Positions 25,143-33,215 of a DNA stretch of 64,000 nt are shown here, piece by piece. This DNA is from Alteromonadaceae bacterium. Its GTDB lineage: Bacteria; Pseudomonadota; Gammaproteobacteria; Enterobacterales; Alteromonadaceae. A program made the translations under genes and the position numbers. The stretch lies in contig JAESPQ010000022.1 in assembly GCA_016765535.1 (NCBI GenBank), forward strand, positions 63,707 to 127,706, given 5' to 3'. The notes under the pieces are model-generated. The model was not told the origin of the DNA. It saw nothing but the letters and a program-made list of their open reading frames with translations, and ran no database searches. Position 1 is the stretch's first letter; the number at the start of each line of letters is the position of its first letter.

Positions 25143-25910
25143 TTAGCCGATTAGTTTGTTTAACGCTTTCGCTACGTCATCGTACTCGTCTTCGTCGAGT
25201 TCTTTGATTGCTTCAACATCGAATTTGGCTAAAACTTTCTTAGCTTTTTTCTTGCTTGTTTCCGCTACCGCTTCTTTGTAAAGCGACTGTAACTCTTTTT
25301 TCGTGATGCCGTCATCATCATCGTCATCATCGTCATCATCATCGCTATCTGTAGCATAGTCACCGAAGTCACTTTCCGCAGAGGCCGAACCATCAAGACG
25401 TTCACCCGTTTTCTGGAACATAAGGTTATTCAATTCAGCACGAACACCTTTAGATTCATTGTCGAAGCCTTTCATCGTAACGGAGAACAGGAAGTAGTTA
25501 CCTGACACCATCATTTCTTCGAGTTCTTCGGGGTCAATCACACGTTGGCCGGACTTGTCCACGAGCTGTGGAACTTTATAACATGAGGTTGATAACATCC
25601 ACATGCCTTTAGCTTCTTCGCCTACAGTGTAATCTTCGTCTTCAAACATTTCAGTACCACAACGAAGTGGGCTTAAATATTTGCCGCCTAACTTGAACTT
25701 GTCACCGAACTTTTTCTTGCCCGCAGCAAGGATGGCATCGTTAACTTTCTTGGTCATCTTTTTATCTGACTTCGGAAAGAGAATTGCACATTTACCTTTT
25801 GCTGAACCTTCGCCGTCTTCTGGTTCTTTTAGAACACGACAGAACATGAATGTAGAACGACCGGGGTTTTTGTTAGTACCGACGATTACTTTAGCGTTAT
25901 TTTGAGCCAT
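25143..25910 (-). CDS. DUF2815 ssDNA-binding protein with acidic tail module
   Basis: 255 residues. The N-terminal about 175 residues fit DUF2815 (GRSTFMFCRVLKEP, SGNYFLFSVTMKGFD), the ssDNA-binding protein of DUF2800-type phage replication blocks. A run of 11 Asp (residues 190-200) links it to a C-terminal module, residues about 201-254 (ITKKELQSLYKEAVAETSKKKA ... DEDEYDDVAKALNKL), which is also present twice in the poly-Asp protein at 28146-28931. Own promoter at 26025-26052 with a leader of about 110 bases, and own terminator; expected to be abundant. Confidence 0.85.
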   Translation of the reverse strand: MAQNNAKVIVGTNKNPGRSTFMFCRVLKEPEDGEGSAKGKCAILFPKSDKKMTKKVNDAILAAGKKKFGDKFKLGGKYLSPLRCGTEMFEDEDYTVGEEAKGMWMLSTSCYKVPQLVDKSGQRVIDPEELEEMMVSGNYFLFSVTMKGFDNESKGVRAELNNLMFQKTGERLDGSASAESDFGDYATDSDDDDDDDDDDDGITKKELQSLYKEAVAETSKKKAKKVLAKFDVEAIKELDEDEYDDVAKALNKLIG

Positions 25911-26024
25911 AATTTTCTATTACCTTTTATCTATTGAGTTGTAGTCTAGGAGACTGTTAGTTCTTAAAGGCTTTGGGGGCGTTTACTTCCCGGGTGATGC
26001 CTGACCCTCTTGCTTACCCAACTA

Positions 26025-26052
26025 ACTATAGACTAGTTAGCGGGTATTGCAA
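26025..26052 (-). promoter_or_regulatory. Leftward promoter of the ssDNA-binding gene
   Basis: -35 TTGCAA, 16-bp spacer, -10 TATAGT, AT-rich box (AATAAAAATT) upstream. It lies between the stop of the DUF2800 gene and the ssDNA-binding gene. Confidence 0.75.
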
Positions 26053-26055
26053 TTT

Positions 26056-27303
26056 TTATTTTTCGATGAATTCCGCGAACTCGTCAGCGGCAGTGTCACA
26101 GCGGTACATAACGTAGCCATTCTGTGTGCGTGTGGTGGCCTGCTTCATGAATTTGGCTACTTCGTCCTTGTTCCAGCCTTTAAGCGCGTTAACGTACGCC
26201 TCAAGCTCTGTAACCGTCATGATGCGTTCTTCCTTGGCGATGGTTACTTCTTCCGGGCCGATGCCTTTCTTCTGTAGCAGTGGGGTGATTACCGCCATGG
26301 AAACAAGCTTGCGATTGCCCCACTTAGGCGTAACAGTCCAGCCATCAAGAGCCCCGCGGTCTTCTGCCATGAGCCCTAAAGCATGTGCCTTGGCGTCTTG
26401 GTAGAACTTAATTACGCGGTCCCCGTCATCTACGATATGTTGTAGCTGTTCCCGTGACAATTGGTGCATCTCAGGTAGCGTGTTAATCGTAGTCGTTGGG
26501 ATGATGTTAGCCATAACCTTACTGAGCATTTTAGGCTTGTTCTTTAAGTACGCTTCGCAATGCGGTTTAGCCTCACACCAAAAGCATTGGTCCTTGCCCG
26601 GGACTAGTTTGCCCTTCTTCGACACAACCTTTTTAAGTGCAGGTACAAGCGTTTTTTGTTCCCACTTCAACAGGGCTTTAACCGAGACAGTTTGCGAACG
26701 GATTGCGCCGTCTACATGGTTGTCGTTTGGCTGGACCACCGTGACTTTAATCTTCTTGAACTTATACTTTTTATGGAAGCGGTAGAACGCCCCGAGAGCA
26801 TAGATTCTAAGCTGTGAGTTATCGTTCACATCAACGGACATACGGCCATTTTTGTAATCAATAATGTGGAGGGTTCCGCCAAATTCAATAATAGTTATAT
26901 CGGCAGTCCCGCCCATTGGAGCGTTATAGATTTTGGTCAGGTCGTACTTGCGTTCGGGGAACATCTTGACCTTCTTCCCGTTGGCCTTTTTCTTGGTGCG
27001 CTTGTACTCTTCCTTCACGTACTTGATACAGATTCGGGCACAGGCTAATTCATGCTTAGAGATAAGCACTTCGTCCTTCATGCCGTCCTCTAGAATCATA
27101 TCACCTAGAAACGATTTTAGTTTACGCTTTTTAAGCAGCACTTGCTCGACCACGAAATGGACCGCGGTGCCGAGTTGTGATGCTGCGTTATACGTGCGCT
27201 GGGGTATCATCTTGGAGGCTTTCAAGTGCTCTATCAGTTCCACAGAACCGAAACACTTTAGCCAACGAGACGAGCCCGAGGCGGATATACGATGGTGCCC
27301 CAT
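26056..27303 (-). CDS. DUF2800 RecB/Cas4-like nuclease
   Basis: 415 residues. GTAVH (45-49), GGTADI (131-136, Asp135) and IIDYKNG (147-153, Asp149/Lys151) form the PD-(D/E)xK core. Cys17 and CFWCEAKPHC (Cys240, Cys243, Cys249) give the four-cysteine set of Cas4/AddB-type iron-sulfur nucleases. DUF2800 proteins occur with DUF2815 and family A polymerase and are assumed to act as recombination exonucleases. Stop lies 7 bases after the next promoter box, so its transcript overlaps that promoter. Confidence 0.92.
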   Translation of the reverse strand: MGHHRISASGSSRWLKCFGSVELIEHLKASKMIPQRTYNAASQLGTAVHFVVEQVLLKKRKLKSFLGDMILEDGMKDEVLISKHELACARICIKYVKEEYKRTKKKANGKKVKMFPERKYDLTKIYNAPMGGTADITIIEFGGTLHIIDYKNGRMSVDVNDNSQLRIYALGAFYRFHKKYKFKKIKVTVVQPNDNHVDGAIRSQTVSVKALLKWEQKTLVPALKKVVSKKGKLVPGKDQCFWCEAKPHCEAYLKNKPKMLSKVMANIIPTTTINTLPEMHQLSREQLQHIVDDGDRVIKFYQDAKAHALGLMAEDRGALDGWTVTPKWGNRKLVSMAVITPLLQKKGIGPEEVTIAKEERIMTVTELEAYVNALKGWNKDEVAKFMKQATTRTQNGYVMYRCDTAADEFAEFIEK

Positions 27304-27309
27304 TAGCTA

Positions 27310-27471
27310 TTACTCCGGGTAGTCTTCAACCATGAATGAATTTTCTTCGAGTACAGCTTCGAGGTGCTGGATGTTAACTTTTGCATACGGTTCATGCTTC
27401 TCTGTACTCTTCGCCATGTGCTGTAGTACGAAAGCGCAATCGTTGTATTGTTGTTGTGTTGGCTGTGCCAT
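27310..27471 (-). CDS. Small unknown protein
   Basis: 53 residues from the ATG at 27471, which has an AGGGGC ribosome-binding site; a longer frame would run through the preceding microgene. Sequence AQPTQQQYNDCAFVLQHMAK...HLEAVLEENSFMVEDY looks like one helix pair. It ends 6 bases before the DUF2800 start. No family recognised. Confidence 0.6.
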   Translation of the reverse strand: MAQPTQQQYNDCAFVLQHMAKSTEKHEPYAKVNIQHLEAVLEENSFMVEDYPE

Positions 27472-27481
27472 GTGCTGCCCC

Positions 27482-27598
27482 TTATAGGTCGCGGAAGTCG
27501 TCGTCGTTAGGATGTACGGGGAAGTCTTCATTGGCCCCGTAGTAGTTTTGGAATTCGTCGTCGCAATTAGTGACGTGCTTGATGGCGCGTAAGTTCAT
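27482..27598 (-). CDS. 38-residue acidic microprotein
   Basis: ATG at 27598 with AAGGGAG nine bases upstream; stop TAA at 27482-27484. The translation begins MNLRAIKHVTNCDDEFQNYY and ends with PNDDDFRDL. It overlaps the end of the upstream gene by 32 bases and ends 10 bases before the next start, so it fills an otherwise empty gap in a tight operon. Function unknown. Confidence 0.6.
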   Translation of the reverse strand: MNLRAIKHVTNCDDEFQNYYGANEDFPVHPNDDDFRDL

Positions 27599-28076
27599 AC
27601 GGGTGTACTCCCTTCATTACAGCGGGGCCCTTGACAGGGTCATGGACACATACGGTTAACACTACGAAGCCATCGTCATTCAGCGCGTAGCCATAGAGCT
27701 GTACAGGTGCCGAGTTTCCTGCTAAGTGGTAAGTGTGCTTAGGTGGGTATTGGTCCACAACATCCTTAACCATTTTGTCCAGCCCTGCATACCAAAGGTC
27801 GTAGTCTTCTTCATTGGCTAACTGGATGTCGGACAAGTCCACTTCTTCGCCATTGGCACGATAGATGGCCTTAACGATGTATTGAAGTTCGTCGCCGTCC
27901 ATTTCGTAAGACTCGACAATCTTAACGCGTTGAGCACTTAGGCCCGCTAGCATTAGTTTGCTACAGAACTCTTCACGGGCAATGCTAATCTGTTCGGCCA
28001 ACTGTTCCTTAAGGCCCTCGATTATTGCTATTTGGAGTTCGGCATCTACTGAATTACTCTTAGGTGTTAGTTTCAT
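27567..28076 (-). CDS. Unknown 169-residue protein
   Basis: Helical N-terminal half (ELQIAIIEGLKEQLAEQISIAREEFCSKLMLAGL) and a beta-rich C-terminal half (LYGYALNDDGFVVLTVCVHD). It starts just after the terminator at 28096-28122 and heads the group leading to DUF2800. No family recognised. Confidence 0.7.
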   Translation of the reverse strand: MKLTPKSNSVDAELQIAIIEGLKEQLAEQISIAREEFCSKLMLAGLSAQRVKIVESYEMDGDELQYIVKAIYRANGEEVDLSDIQLANEEDYDLWYAGLDKMVKDVVDQYPPKHTYHLAGNSAPVQLYGYALNDDGFVVLTVCVHDPVKGPAVMKGVHPYELTRHQARH

Positions 28077-28095
28077 AGTGGGATACTCTAGAGAT

Positions 28096-28122
28096 TAAAA
28101 AAGCCCCCGTGAGAGGAGGCTA
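28096..28122 (-). terminator. Leftward intrinsic terminator after the poly-Asp gene
   Basis: Minus-strand stem AGCCTCC / GGGGGCT with one G-U pair, loop TCTCAC, then six T. It separates the poly-Asp gene from the genes leading to DUF2800. Confidence 0.8.
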
Positions 28123-28145
28123 TAAATGATCATTAAACCGGGTGA

Positions 28146-28931
28146 TTATTCGTCGTCAACAATTTCAAGTAACGCGTCGTATAAGTTAGCTAAATCGTCT
28201 TCATCTTCTGCAAGTTTTTTCAGACCACGGATAGTGTTTAGACCTGCTGCTTTCAACGCTTTTTCAGTTTGCTTTTTGCTTTCTTTACGAGCGGCGGTAT
28301 ACGCGTCTTTGACTTGGTCAATGGTAACGGGTTCGTCATCGTCGTCATCGTCATCATCATCGTCATCGTCGTCGTCATCGTCGTCGTCATCATCATCATC
28401 GTCGTCGTCATCGTCGTCATCGTCATCATCATCATCGTCGTCGTCATCATCGTCATCGTCATCATCATCGTCGTCGTCGTCATCATCATCGTCATCATCG
28501 TCGTCGTCATCATCATCGTCGTCGTCATCGTTATCCAACAACTCAGCAATTTCTTTCGCAATTTCGGCATAGTCGTCTTCATCCACTTTTTTAGCATTTT
28601 TGTAATCATGCTCGGCTAGAATCGTCATGACTTCTGCTTTACTTGATTCAGCGATTGCGGCTTTAACCAACGCTAAGAATTCTTTCTGCGTCATTTCAAC
28701 TTCTGGGGCCGTTTTCTCTTTCTCTTTTTCTTTCAATTTCGCCGCGGCTTTTTCGGCTTTAGCGATAGCTTTCAGCTCTGCTTTAGTTGGCTTCTTGTCA
28801 GCCTTGCCCGATTTAGGTTTCTTATCAACCTTCGCTTCGGGTGGGACCGTTGCGCCCAATGCTTCTGCGATTGCAAATGCTAGAGATTTAATAGACGCTT
28901 CACATAATGTTACTGTTTGAACTTTAGCCAT
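28146..28931 (-). CDS. Poly-aspartate protein with duplicated module
   Basis: 261 residues from the ATG at 28931, chosen for its AAGGAAA ribosome-binding site; a longer frame begins upstream in promoter DNA. Residues 32-79 are Lys/Ala rich. A first module at 80-132 (TQKEFLALVKAAIAES ... DEDDYAEIAKEIAELL) is followed by N134 and 65 uninterrupted Asp (135-199), then a second module at 202-257. The modules resemble the C-terminus of the DUF2815 ssDNA-binding protein. DNA mimicry or sequestration of basic proteins is possible but unproven. It has its own promoters and terminator. Confidence 0.8.
   Translation of the reverse strand: MAKVQTVTLCEASIKSLAFAIAEALGATVPPEAKVDKKPKSGKADKKPTKAELKAIAKAEKAAAKLKEKEKEKTAPEVEMTQKEFLALVKAAIAESSKAEVMTILAEHDYKNAKKVDEDDYAEIAKEIAELLDNDDDDDDDDDDDDDDDDDDDDDDDDDDDDDDDDDDDDDDDDDDDDDDDDDDDDDDDDDDDDDDDDDEPVTIDQVKDAYTAARKESKKQTEKALKAAGLNTIRGLKKLAEDEDDLANLYDALLEIVDDE
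28335..28529 (-). repeat. GAY trinucleotide tract coding for 65 Asp
   Basis: 195 bases made only of GAC and GAT codons in irregular order (minus strand). Mixed codons argue against a very recent slippage event and for selection on the protein, although the tract should still vary in length. Confidence 0.95.
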
Positions 28932-29009
28932 TTGATAATTTCCTTGAGGCCGTAGCCTCGATAATTTAAAGATTAAAAGTACTGTTCGGGTTTTCTTGTT
29001 CACCCCTTA

Positions 29010-29037
29010 AGCTTAGGGGAAATTTGCAATAACGCAA
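29010..29037 (-). promoter_or_regulatory. Possible leftward promoter, proximal, of the poly-Asp gene
   Basis: AAATAAAAG box then -35 TTGCGT, 16-bp spacer, -10 TAAGCT (weak). The upstream box matches the other leftward promoters. Confidence 0.45.
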
Positions 29038-29104
29038 CTTTTATTTTTGTTTATTTCGGCACGTTCTTTCTCCTGTAAAGTTGTTCGTTCTCGTCATACA
29101 AATA

Positions 29105-29132
29105 AGACTAGTAGAGTATCCGAGAACTGCAA
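29105..29132 (-). promoter_or_regulatory. Leftward promoter, distal, of the poly-Asp gene
   Basis: AAATAAAG box, -35 TTGCAG, 16-bp spacer, -10 TAGTCT. It lies right after the stop of the primase-helicase gene. Confidence 0.55.
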
Positions 29133-29138
29133 CTTTAT

Positions 29139-31583
29139 TTATAAAATAGTTTGGTATGCTTCTGCTACTTCTTCTTCGCAGCGTTCAAGCTTGCCAATGA
29201 TCTTAGCCTTGTGCTTGGCATCCAGCTCCATCTCAGTCGTCTTAGGCATTACCCATGCTGACTGACGCTTACCATTTACACGTAGGCGACCATCTGACGA
29301 CCCGGGTACTTTCAATTCGTGGAAGCCCGCGTCGTTGAGCGCATGTTTTAGCTCTGACGTCTTCTTGGATGCTGTGCCGAGAATAGCCTCGTAAGGGCTC
29401 ACGTTGCCCCCATTTTGGTGCATCTTTAATAAGAACATTTGGCACAACGATTTCCACGTCATGTAAGTGTACTTATTCAGCATAGACTCGTCATCGTCCA
29501 GTTCATCTTTAACCAATGCTTCGGCCCAATCCAGTGATGAACGCATAACCTGCTTGGTGTACTCAGTCTTCGGCAAGTTGTAAATATCAATGGTAACTAT
29601 TTTCATGTGCTTAAAGAAGTACGCGATAGCTGGTATGTTAGCGTCTAGGTACTTAACCAACTTGGCATAGTACTTCGCGTCCCGGGGCATAACTTCACAA
29701 CGCAGCATACAGAATCGACGTTCATCCGCTGTTACGAAGAGTGCATCCTCGTGGTTGGTGAAGGCAAGCATATTAGTAACGTTTGGAAGCGTCACATAAT
29801 CTTTTTGCATGGCCCTGATTTTTACTGTGTCCTCTGTGATGAATGACTTCAAATTTTCGGTAATCGTTTTACGCGCCTTGGCGGCATACAGCTCGTGAAT
29901 TAGTACTAACTGTGAACCAGACTGCCAAGAGTTAAACTTCTCTTCTAGTGGCTGCGTGGTGTTCAATTCATTCACGTTCTTAGCACCGAAGATAGGCTTA
30001 ATTATCTTGGCGGCGATGATTGATTTACCGATACCTTTACGACCTTTAATAATCGGGGCCCACATAATCTTTTTACCGGGGTTCTGGTAATTGTATGCTA
30101 TGAACTCCAACACGATTGCACGTTCATAAGCGTCTGGGAACAAGTACTCAAAATGTTCACGTAACGGCTTAGTCTTGCCCTTCTTCGGTTTCACATCTGA
30201 CGCGCAATAAGTGTTAAGCAATTTACTACGTTTATCCAGTGGGTCCCGGAACGTTCTTTCATGCGCCGGGGAGTAGCGACGAGCATCAACCTTCTGCACC
30301 GCGCCAATATCTGTCAAGATTTTGAACGGGGACAATTTGGTATAGCCGAAGTCTTCATTCATCTCAGTGTTCTTGGTGTTGAAACCTTCCGGTTTATACT
30401 CCAATTCAGCACGTCGATTATAGATAATATTTTCACTGGCAATATAGTAAAAGTCGTCAAACTCCCGGATGTACTTATCAATTACCGGGCCGTCTAAATC
30501 GCTATCAATATCTAAGCGTTCTTTCGCTTCGGTCTTCTCGACTTTCTGCGTTTTAATCTTAGACTTAATTTCGCTCTTAAGGTCAGCGAGTGAGATGTCC
30601 TTCACCCGGGCGCTAATCTTTTTAAGCATTGAGTTAAGTTGAATCGGACTCGTCTTGTTGGACTGCACACTCGCAGCGGCCATGGTCAAGATATGGTCAA
30701 CGTCACTCTCAAGCGATTCTGATTTTTGAATACGCTCTACGATTTGGTCGTGGGACCATTCCAAGTCATTATGATTACGTGAGTGCGACTTCCATACCGA
30801 CTTAACGGTGGTTTTAATCTCGCTCAGTTTCATTGGTGGGCTGAACTTAAGTTCGTTAATCTCCCAGCAAAAATCCATAATCTCTTGAAGCGGTTTGCCC
30901 TGACCAATTAATGTCCCTGCAACCTTCGCGATATGGTCATTACGGCCGCCTTCCGTCAGCTCCGCAGTAATATCGACCTTCTCGTTTATCGAGTTGTTTA
31001 GCTCCTCCTGCTCCCATAGCAGTTCGGGCGGGACTTCGATTTTCTGTTCTGGGTCAAGTAACGCCTTTTGCTCAGTGGCGTAGTAGTAAAAATGTTTCTC
31101 CATTTCTCGTGGACAGGCAGGCAGATACATTGGTCGTGATAAAGCTTTGGCTGATGTATCGACGCCTGTACTGCCAAACAGGTAATTAAGATAGATAGTC
31201 GTTTCAACGTGCTTGCCTTTGCTAACAGGTTCGATGTAAGGGATAACCACACGATAGCGGTTGCCCTTGCCTTCCATCTTGTGACTATGCGTGGTGTATA
31301 TGCAGTAGCGACACTTGAGCGGCTTAAGGACCTTACGGATACCCTTTGGCGTAATGTTCGAGTTATCTAAATCGAGCGTGGCCCCATAGTAGAACTTGAC
31401 TGCACTCGCGTTACGCTTCTCACCCTTGAAGGATGCGAAAACGAAGTACGGGCCGTCTTTTTTCTTACGACGTACCGCAGTCTCTAAGTTCTTAAACAGT
31501 TTATCAATGCTAAGTTTCTTTTGCACAATCTTAGAATTGAATACGGATGAACCAAGCGCGATTACTACTTTTTTCTTCGCCAT
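29139..31583 (-). CDS. Primase-helicase (prim-pol plus VapE/D5-like SF3 ATPase)
   Basis: 814 residues. N-terminal prim-pol: DLDNSN (71-76, metal-binding) and THSHKMEGKGNRYRVVIP (98-115). A PriCT-like helical region follows at about 205-290. The C-terminal ATPase has Walker A KGRKGIGKS (513-521), Walker B LVLIHEL (559-565) and the sensor region NVTNMLAFTNHEDALFV. Such proteins prime and unwind DNA at phage origins. It is the longest leftward gene and has its own promoter at 31663-31691. Confidence 0.9.
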   Translation of the reverse strand: MAKKKVVIALGSSVFNSKIVQKKLSIDKLFKNLETAVRRKKKDGPYFVFASFKGEKRNASAVKFYYGATLDLDNSNITPKGIRKVLKPLKCRYCIYTTHSHKMEGKGNRYRVVIPYIEPVSKGKHVETTIYLNYLFGSTGVDTSAKALSRPMYLPACPREMEKHFYYYATEQKALLDPEQKIEVPPELLWEQEELNNSINEKVDITAELTEGGRNDHIAKVAGTLIGQGKPLQEIMDFCWEINELKFSPPMKLSEIKTTVKSVWKSHSRNHNDLEWSHDQIVERIQKSESLESDVDHILTMAAASVQSNKTSPIQLNSMLKKISARVKDISLADLKSEIKSKIKTQKVEKTEAKERLDIDSDLDGPVIDKYIREFDDFYYIASENIIYNRRAELEYKPEGFNTKNTEMNEDFGYTKLSPFKILTDIGAVQKVDARRYSPAHERTFRDPLDKRSKLLNTYCASDVKPKKGKTKPLREHFEYLFPDAYERAIVLEFIAYNYQNPGKKIMWAPIIKGRKGIGKSIIAAKIIKPIFGAKNVNELNTTQPLEEKFNSWQSGSQLVLIHELYAAKARKTITENLKSFITEDTVKIRAMQKDYVTLPNVTNMLAFTNHEDALFVTADERRFCMLRCEVMPRDAKYYAKLVKYLDANIPAIAYFFKHMKIVTIDIYNLPKTEYTKQVMRSSLDWAEALVKDELDDDESMLNKYTYMTWKSLCQMFLLKMHQNGGNVSPYEAILGTASKKTSELKHALNDAGFHELKVPGSSDGRLRVNGKRQSAWVMPKTTEMELDAKHKAKIIGKLERCEEEVAEAYQTIL

Positions 31584-31662
31584 AATCTCGCCTTAGCTTG
31601 CTTTGGTTAGTGTTGGATTAATCATCGTCAGTGTTTCCCTCCCTATGGTTAAGGGGTGTGCA

Positions 31663-31691
31663 ATATTATGCTGAAAAGCTAGGACTGTAAA
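31663..31691 (-). promoter_or_regulatory. Leftward promoter of the primase-helicase gene
   Basis: -35 TTTACA (31686-31691), 17-bp spacer, -10 TAATAT (31663-31668). Closer to the common sigma-70 form than to the TTGCA class of its neighbours. Confidence 0.55.
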
Positions 31692-31705
31692 CTAGTATTT
31701 TAGCT

Positions 31706-32026
31706 CTAGTGTACGGTGTCCTCATTCTCGTTATATATTTCGACCACTTGGAACACCCCAACTTCGATAGCTAACGCGTCTTCAAAAAGAACGGTCAAGT
31801 TTTCTGTTTGGCTCTCACTGAGAAGTCTCCGACCCCAACAAGCATTAATAGAATCTGTGAAGTCATTCGCCTTTTCGTTTAAATCTTCGACTGATTCTTG
31901 GTCGCGCATAAAGGTTAGTTTTACCACGAGTTCTTGTTCCAGCCCGGGGCCTAGTTTCCAGATTACCTCGTTAATGTCTTTCCAGAATTCGTCGCGTTCA
32001 ATGAAGTCTTTAGATAGTTGGCTCAT
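31706..32026 (-). CDS. Unknown acidic helical protein
   Basis: 106 residues, mostly helical and acidic (QLSKDFIERDEFWKDINEVIWKLGPGLEQELVVKL ... LFEDALAIEVGVFQVVEIYNENED). It lies immediately upstream of the primase-helicase promoter. Four bases separate its start from the next stop. No family recognised. Confidence 0.65.
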   Translation of the reverse strand: MSQLSKDFIERDEFWKDINEVIWKLGPGLEQELVVKLTFMRDQESVEDLNEKANDFTDSINACWGRRLLSESQTENLTVLFEDALAIEVGVFQVVEIYNENEDTVH

Positions 32027-32030
32027 AAGA

Positions 32031-32345
32031 TTATTTCCTGCTGTAGTCTTCGAGAGATAAGATACCCGTAAAGCTCTTGTGGGTCATTCCTACTGTGCCG
32101 TCGCATCGAACTAGATAACCATCTTCGGCATTGGTAATCCACCGGGCATGTACCCAGCCTGTGTTATTAAGTTTAATCCATACGTTGCCCGAAGACCAAC
32201 GGTACACCTTGAAGTTAACAACGGCCTTTCCTAGCCGTGTACACTGCTTGGTTAACAGTTCCCGTAGCTCTACAGTCGTTAACCCTTTACGCTTGAGGTA
32301 TACCGCTAACGCGATACTGACTAGCAATGATATTAAGTGAATCAT
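32031..32345 (-). CDS. Membrane-anchored small protein
   Basis: 104 residues with an N-terminal membrane helix (HLISLLVSIALAVYL) followed by a soluble beta-rich domain (GKAVVNFKVYRWSSGNVWIKLNNTGWVHARWITNAEDGYLVRCDG). The start overlaps the next gene's stop by 4 bases. Location of the soluble part (cytoplasm or periplasm) cannot be told. Function unknown. Confidence 0.65.
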   Translation of the reverse strand: MIHLISLLVSIALAVYLKRKGLTTVELRELLTKQCTRLGKAVVNFKVYRWSSGNVWIKLNNTGWVHARWITNAEDGYLVRCDGTVGMTHKSFTGILSLEDYSRK

Positions 32346-32587
32346 TTATTACCTTCCACACTGTCCCAAGGACAGATAAAAGCCTTGTCGGGGCGTCCCA
32401 GTTTACTAAGTTGTTTTGCTACGTCCTCAGTGTCCGTCGTTCGTACGTTAAGCACCACACCGTATACATGCCATTGGTAGCATACCTCCGGGTCCTTAGC
32501 GGCCTGCTTAGGCCCTGCAATCGAGTATAAAACAAATGTGGCTACTACCGCGATGTAACATACTATACTGATAAGGTGCTTATTCAT
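32342..32587 (-). CDS. Small protein with N-terminal membrane/signal segment
   Basis: 81 residues from the ATG at 32587, chosen for GAGG 8 bases upstream. The N-terminus NKHLISIVCYIAVVATFVLYSIAGP is a signal anchor; the rest has two cysteines (VCYQWHVYGVVLNV ... FICPWDSVEG). One of three consecutive envelope-directed genes. Function unknown. Confidence 0.65.
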   Translation of the reverse strand: MNKHLISIVCYIAVVATFVLYSIAGPKQAAKDPEVCYQWHVYGVVLNVRTTDTEDVAKQLSKLGRPDKAFICPWDSVEGNK

Positions 32588-32598
32588 GCTGCTGGCCT

Positions 32599-32952
32599 CT
32601 AGGCTTTGATGTAGGAACACATAGCCGGGTACATTTCCTCGACTAAACTTTTAATTGGTACTCCTTGCATTTTAGACAACTTTTTCAAAAGCGCCACAGT
32701 TTCTTTTACTTCCTTCTCAATCATCACCATGTTTTTGCCAGTACTGGTCGTTAAAGCTATGAAGATTTTCGCGTCTTCGGGCTTGTCCAACTTGTTCGCG
32801 AACAGGGCACACGTTAGGTGGTTAGCAAAAGAGGAGCCATAGCGCGGCGCTGCTTCGGCGTTCAGACTCACTAGGGACGTGAAGGCCCCCAGTAGAAACA
32901 CAGTTAGGACAAAGGCTATTACATTTTTCATTTTGGTTGATGGCTTTTTCAT
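32599..32952 (-). CDS. Secreted (periplasmic) small protein
   Basis: 117 residues. A signal peptide with basic start, hydrophobic core (VIAFVLTVFLLGAFTSLVSL) and AEA|AP cleavage near residue 35 is followed by a helical domain with two cysteines. GGAG lies 10 bases before the ATG at 32952; ATG at 32931 is an alternative. The 5' part overlaps the neighbouring frame (32822-33211) by 131 bases, which is unusual. Superinfection exclusion is one common role of such proteins but is only a guess. Confidence 0.65.
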   Translation of the reverse strand: MKKPSTKMKNVIAFVLTVFLLGAFTSLVSLNAEAAPRYGSSFANHLTCALFANKLDKPEDAKIFIALTTSTGKNMVMIEKEVKETVALLKKLSKMQGVPIKSLVEEMYPAMCSYIKA

Positions 32953-33211
32953 CTTGATTAACTCCGTTGAGTTGGTCTTCGTGTGCCTGCGCTTCTGCTA
33001 GAAGTTCGGGCGTGAGGTCTATCTTATTCGAGTGTATCTGTTCCGGGTGTAAACCGAGTTGGAATAGTATCTCTGAGTCGAGGACTATGCCGCTGCTATG
33101 CGCCCAACGTAGGTAGCTCGGGCCCGTTTCTTTTCGTAGTACTTGGGCCCCGGTCAAATAACGGAAGCGTCCAAAACTTAAGTAACGGTTCAAGTGTATA
33201 TGTGAGGCCAT
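32822..33211 (-). CDS. Unknown protein overlapping the secreted-protein gene
   Basis: 129 residues from an ATG with AGGAG 7 bases upstream. Residues 1-90 look like a normal domain (NRYLSFGRFRYLTGAQVLRKETGPSYLRWAHSSGI ... LTPELLAEAQAHEDQL). The last 40 residues (NEKCNSLCPNCVSTGG...) lie in the overlap and may be a by-product of the other frame, though they contain a CxxC-like pair. No family recognised. Confidence 0.55.
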   Translation of the reverse strand: MASHIHLNRYLSFGRFRYLTGAQVLRKETGPSYLRWAHSSGIVLDSEILFQLGLHPEQIHSNKIDLTPELLAEAQAHEDQLNGVNQDEKAINQNEKCNSLCPNCVSTGGLHVPSESERRSSAALWLLFC

Positions 33212-33215
33212 GGGA

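Noticed and set aside
28335..28529. Sequencing artefact in the GAY tract
   Set aside because: The frame is kept on both sides, codons alternate irregularly and the related ssDNA-binding protein has its own Asp11. The exact length could still be misassembled.
28126..28572. Long + strand frame coding for about 100 serines
   Set aside because: It is the complement of the GAC/GAT tract of the poly-Asp gene. The minus-strand frame has a ribosome-binding site, promoter, terminator and two modules; the plus-strand frame has none.
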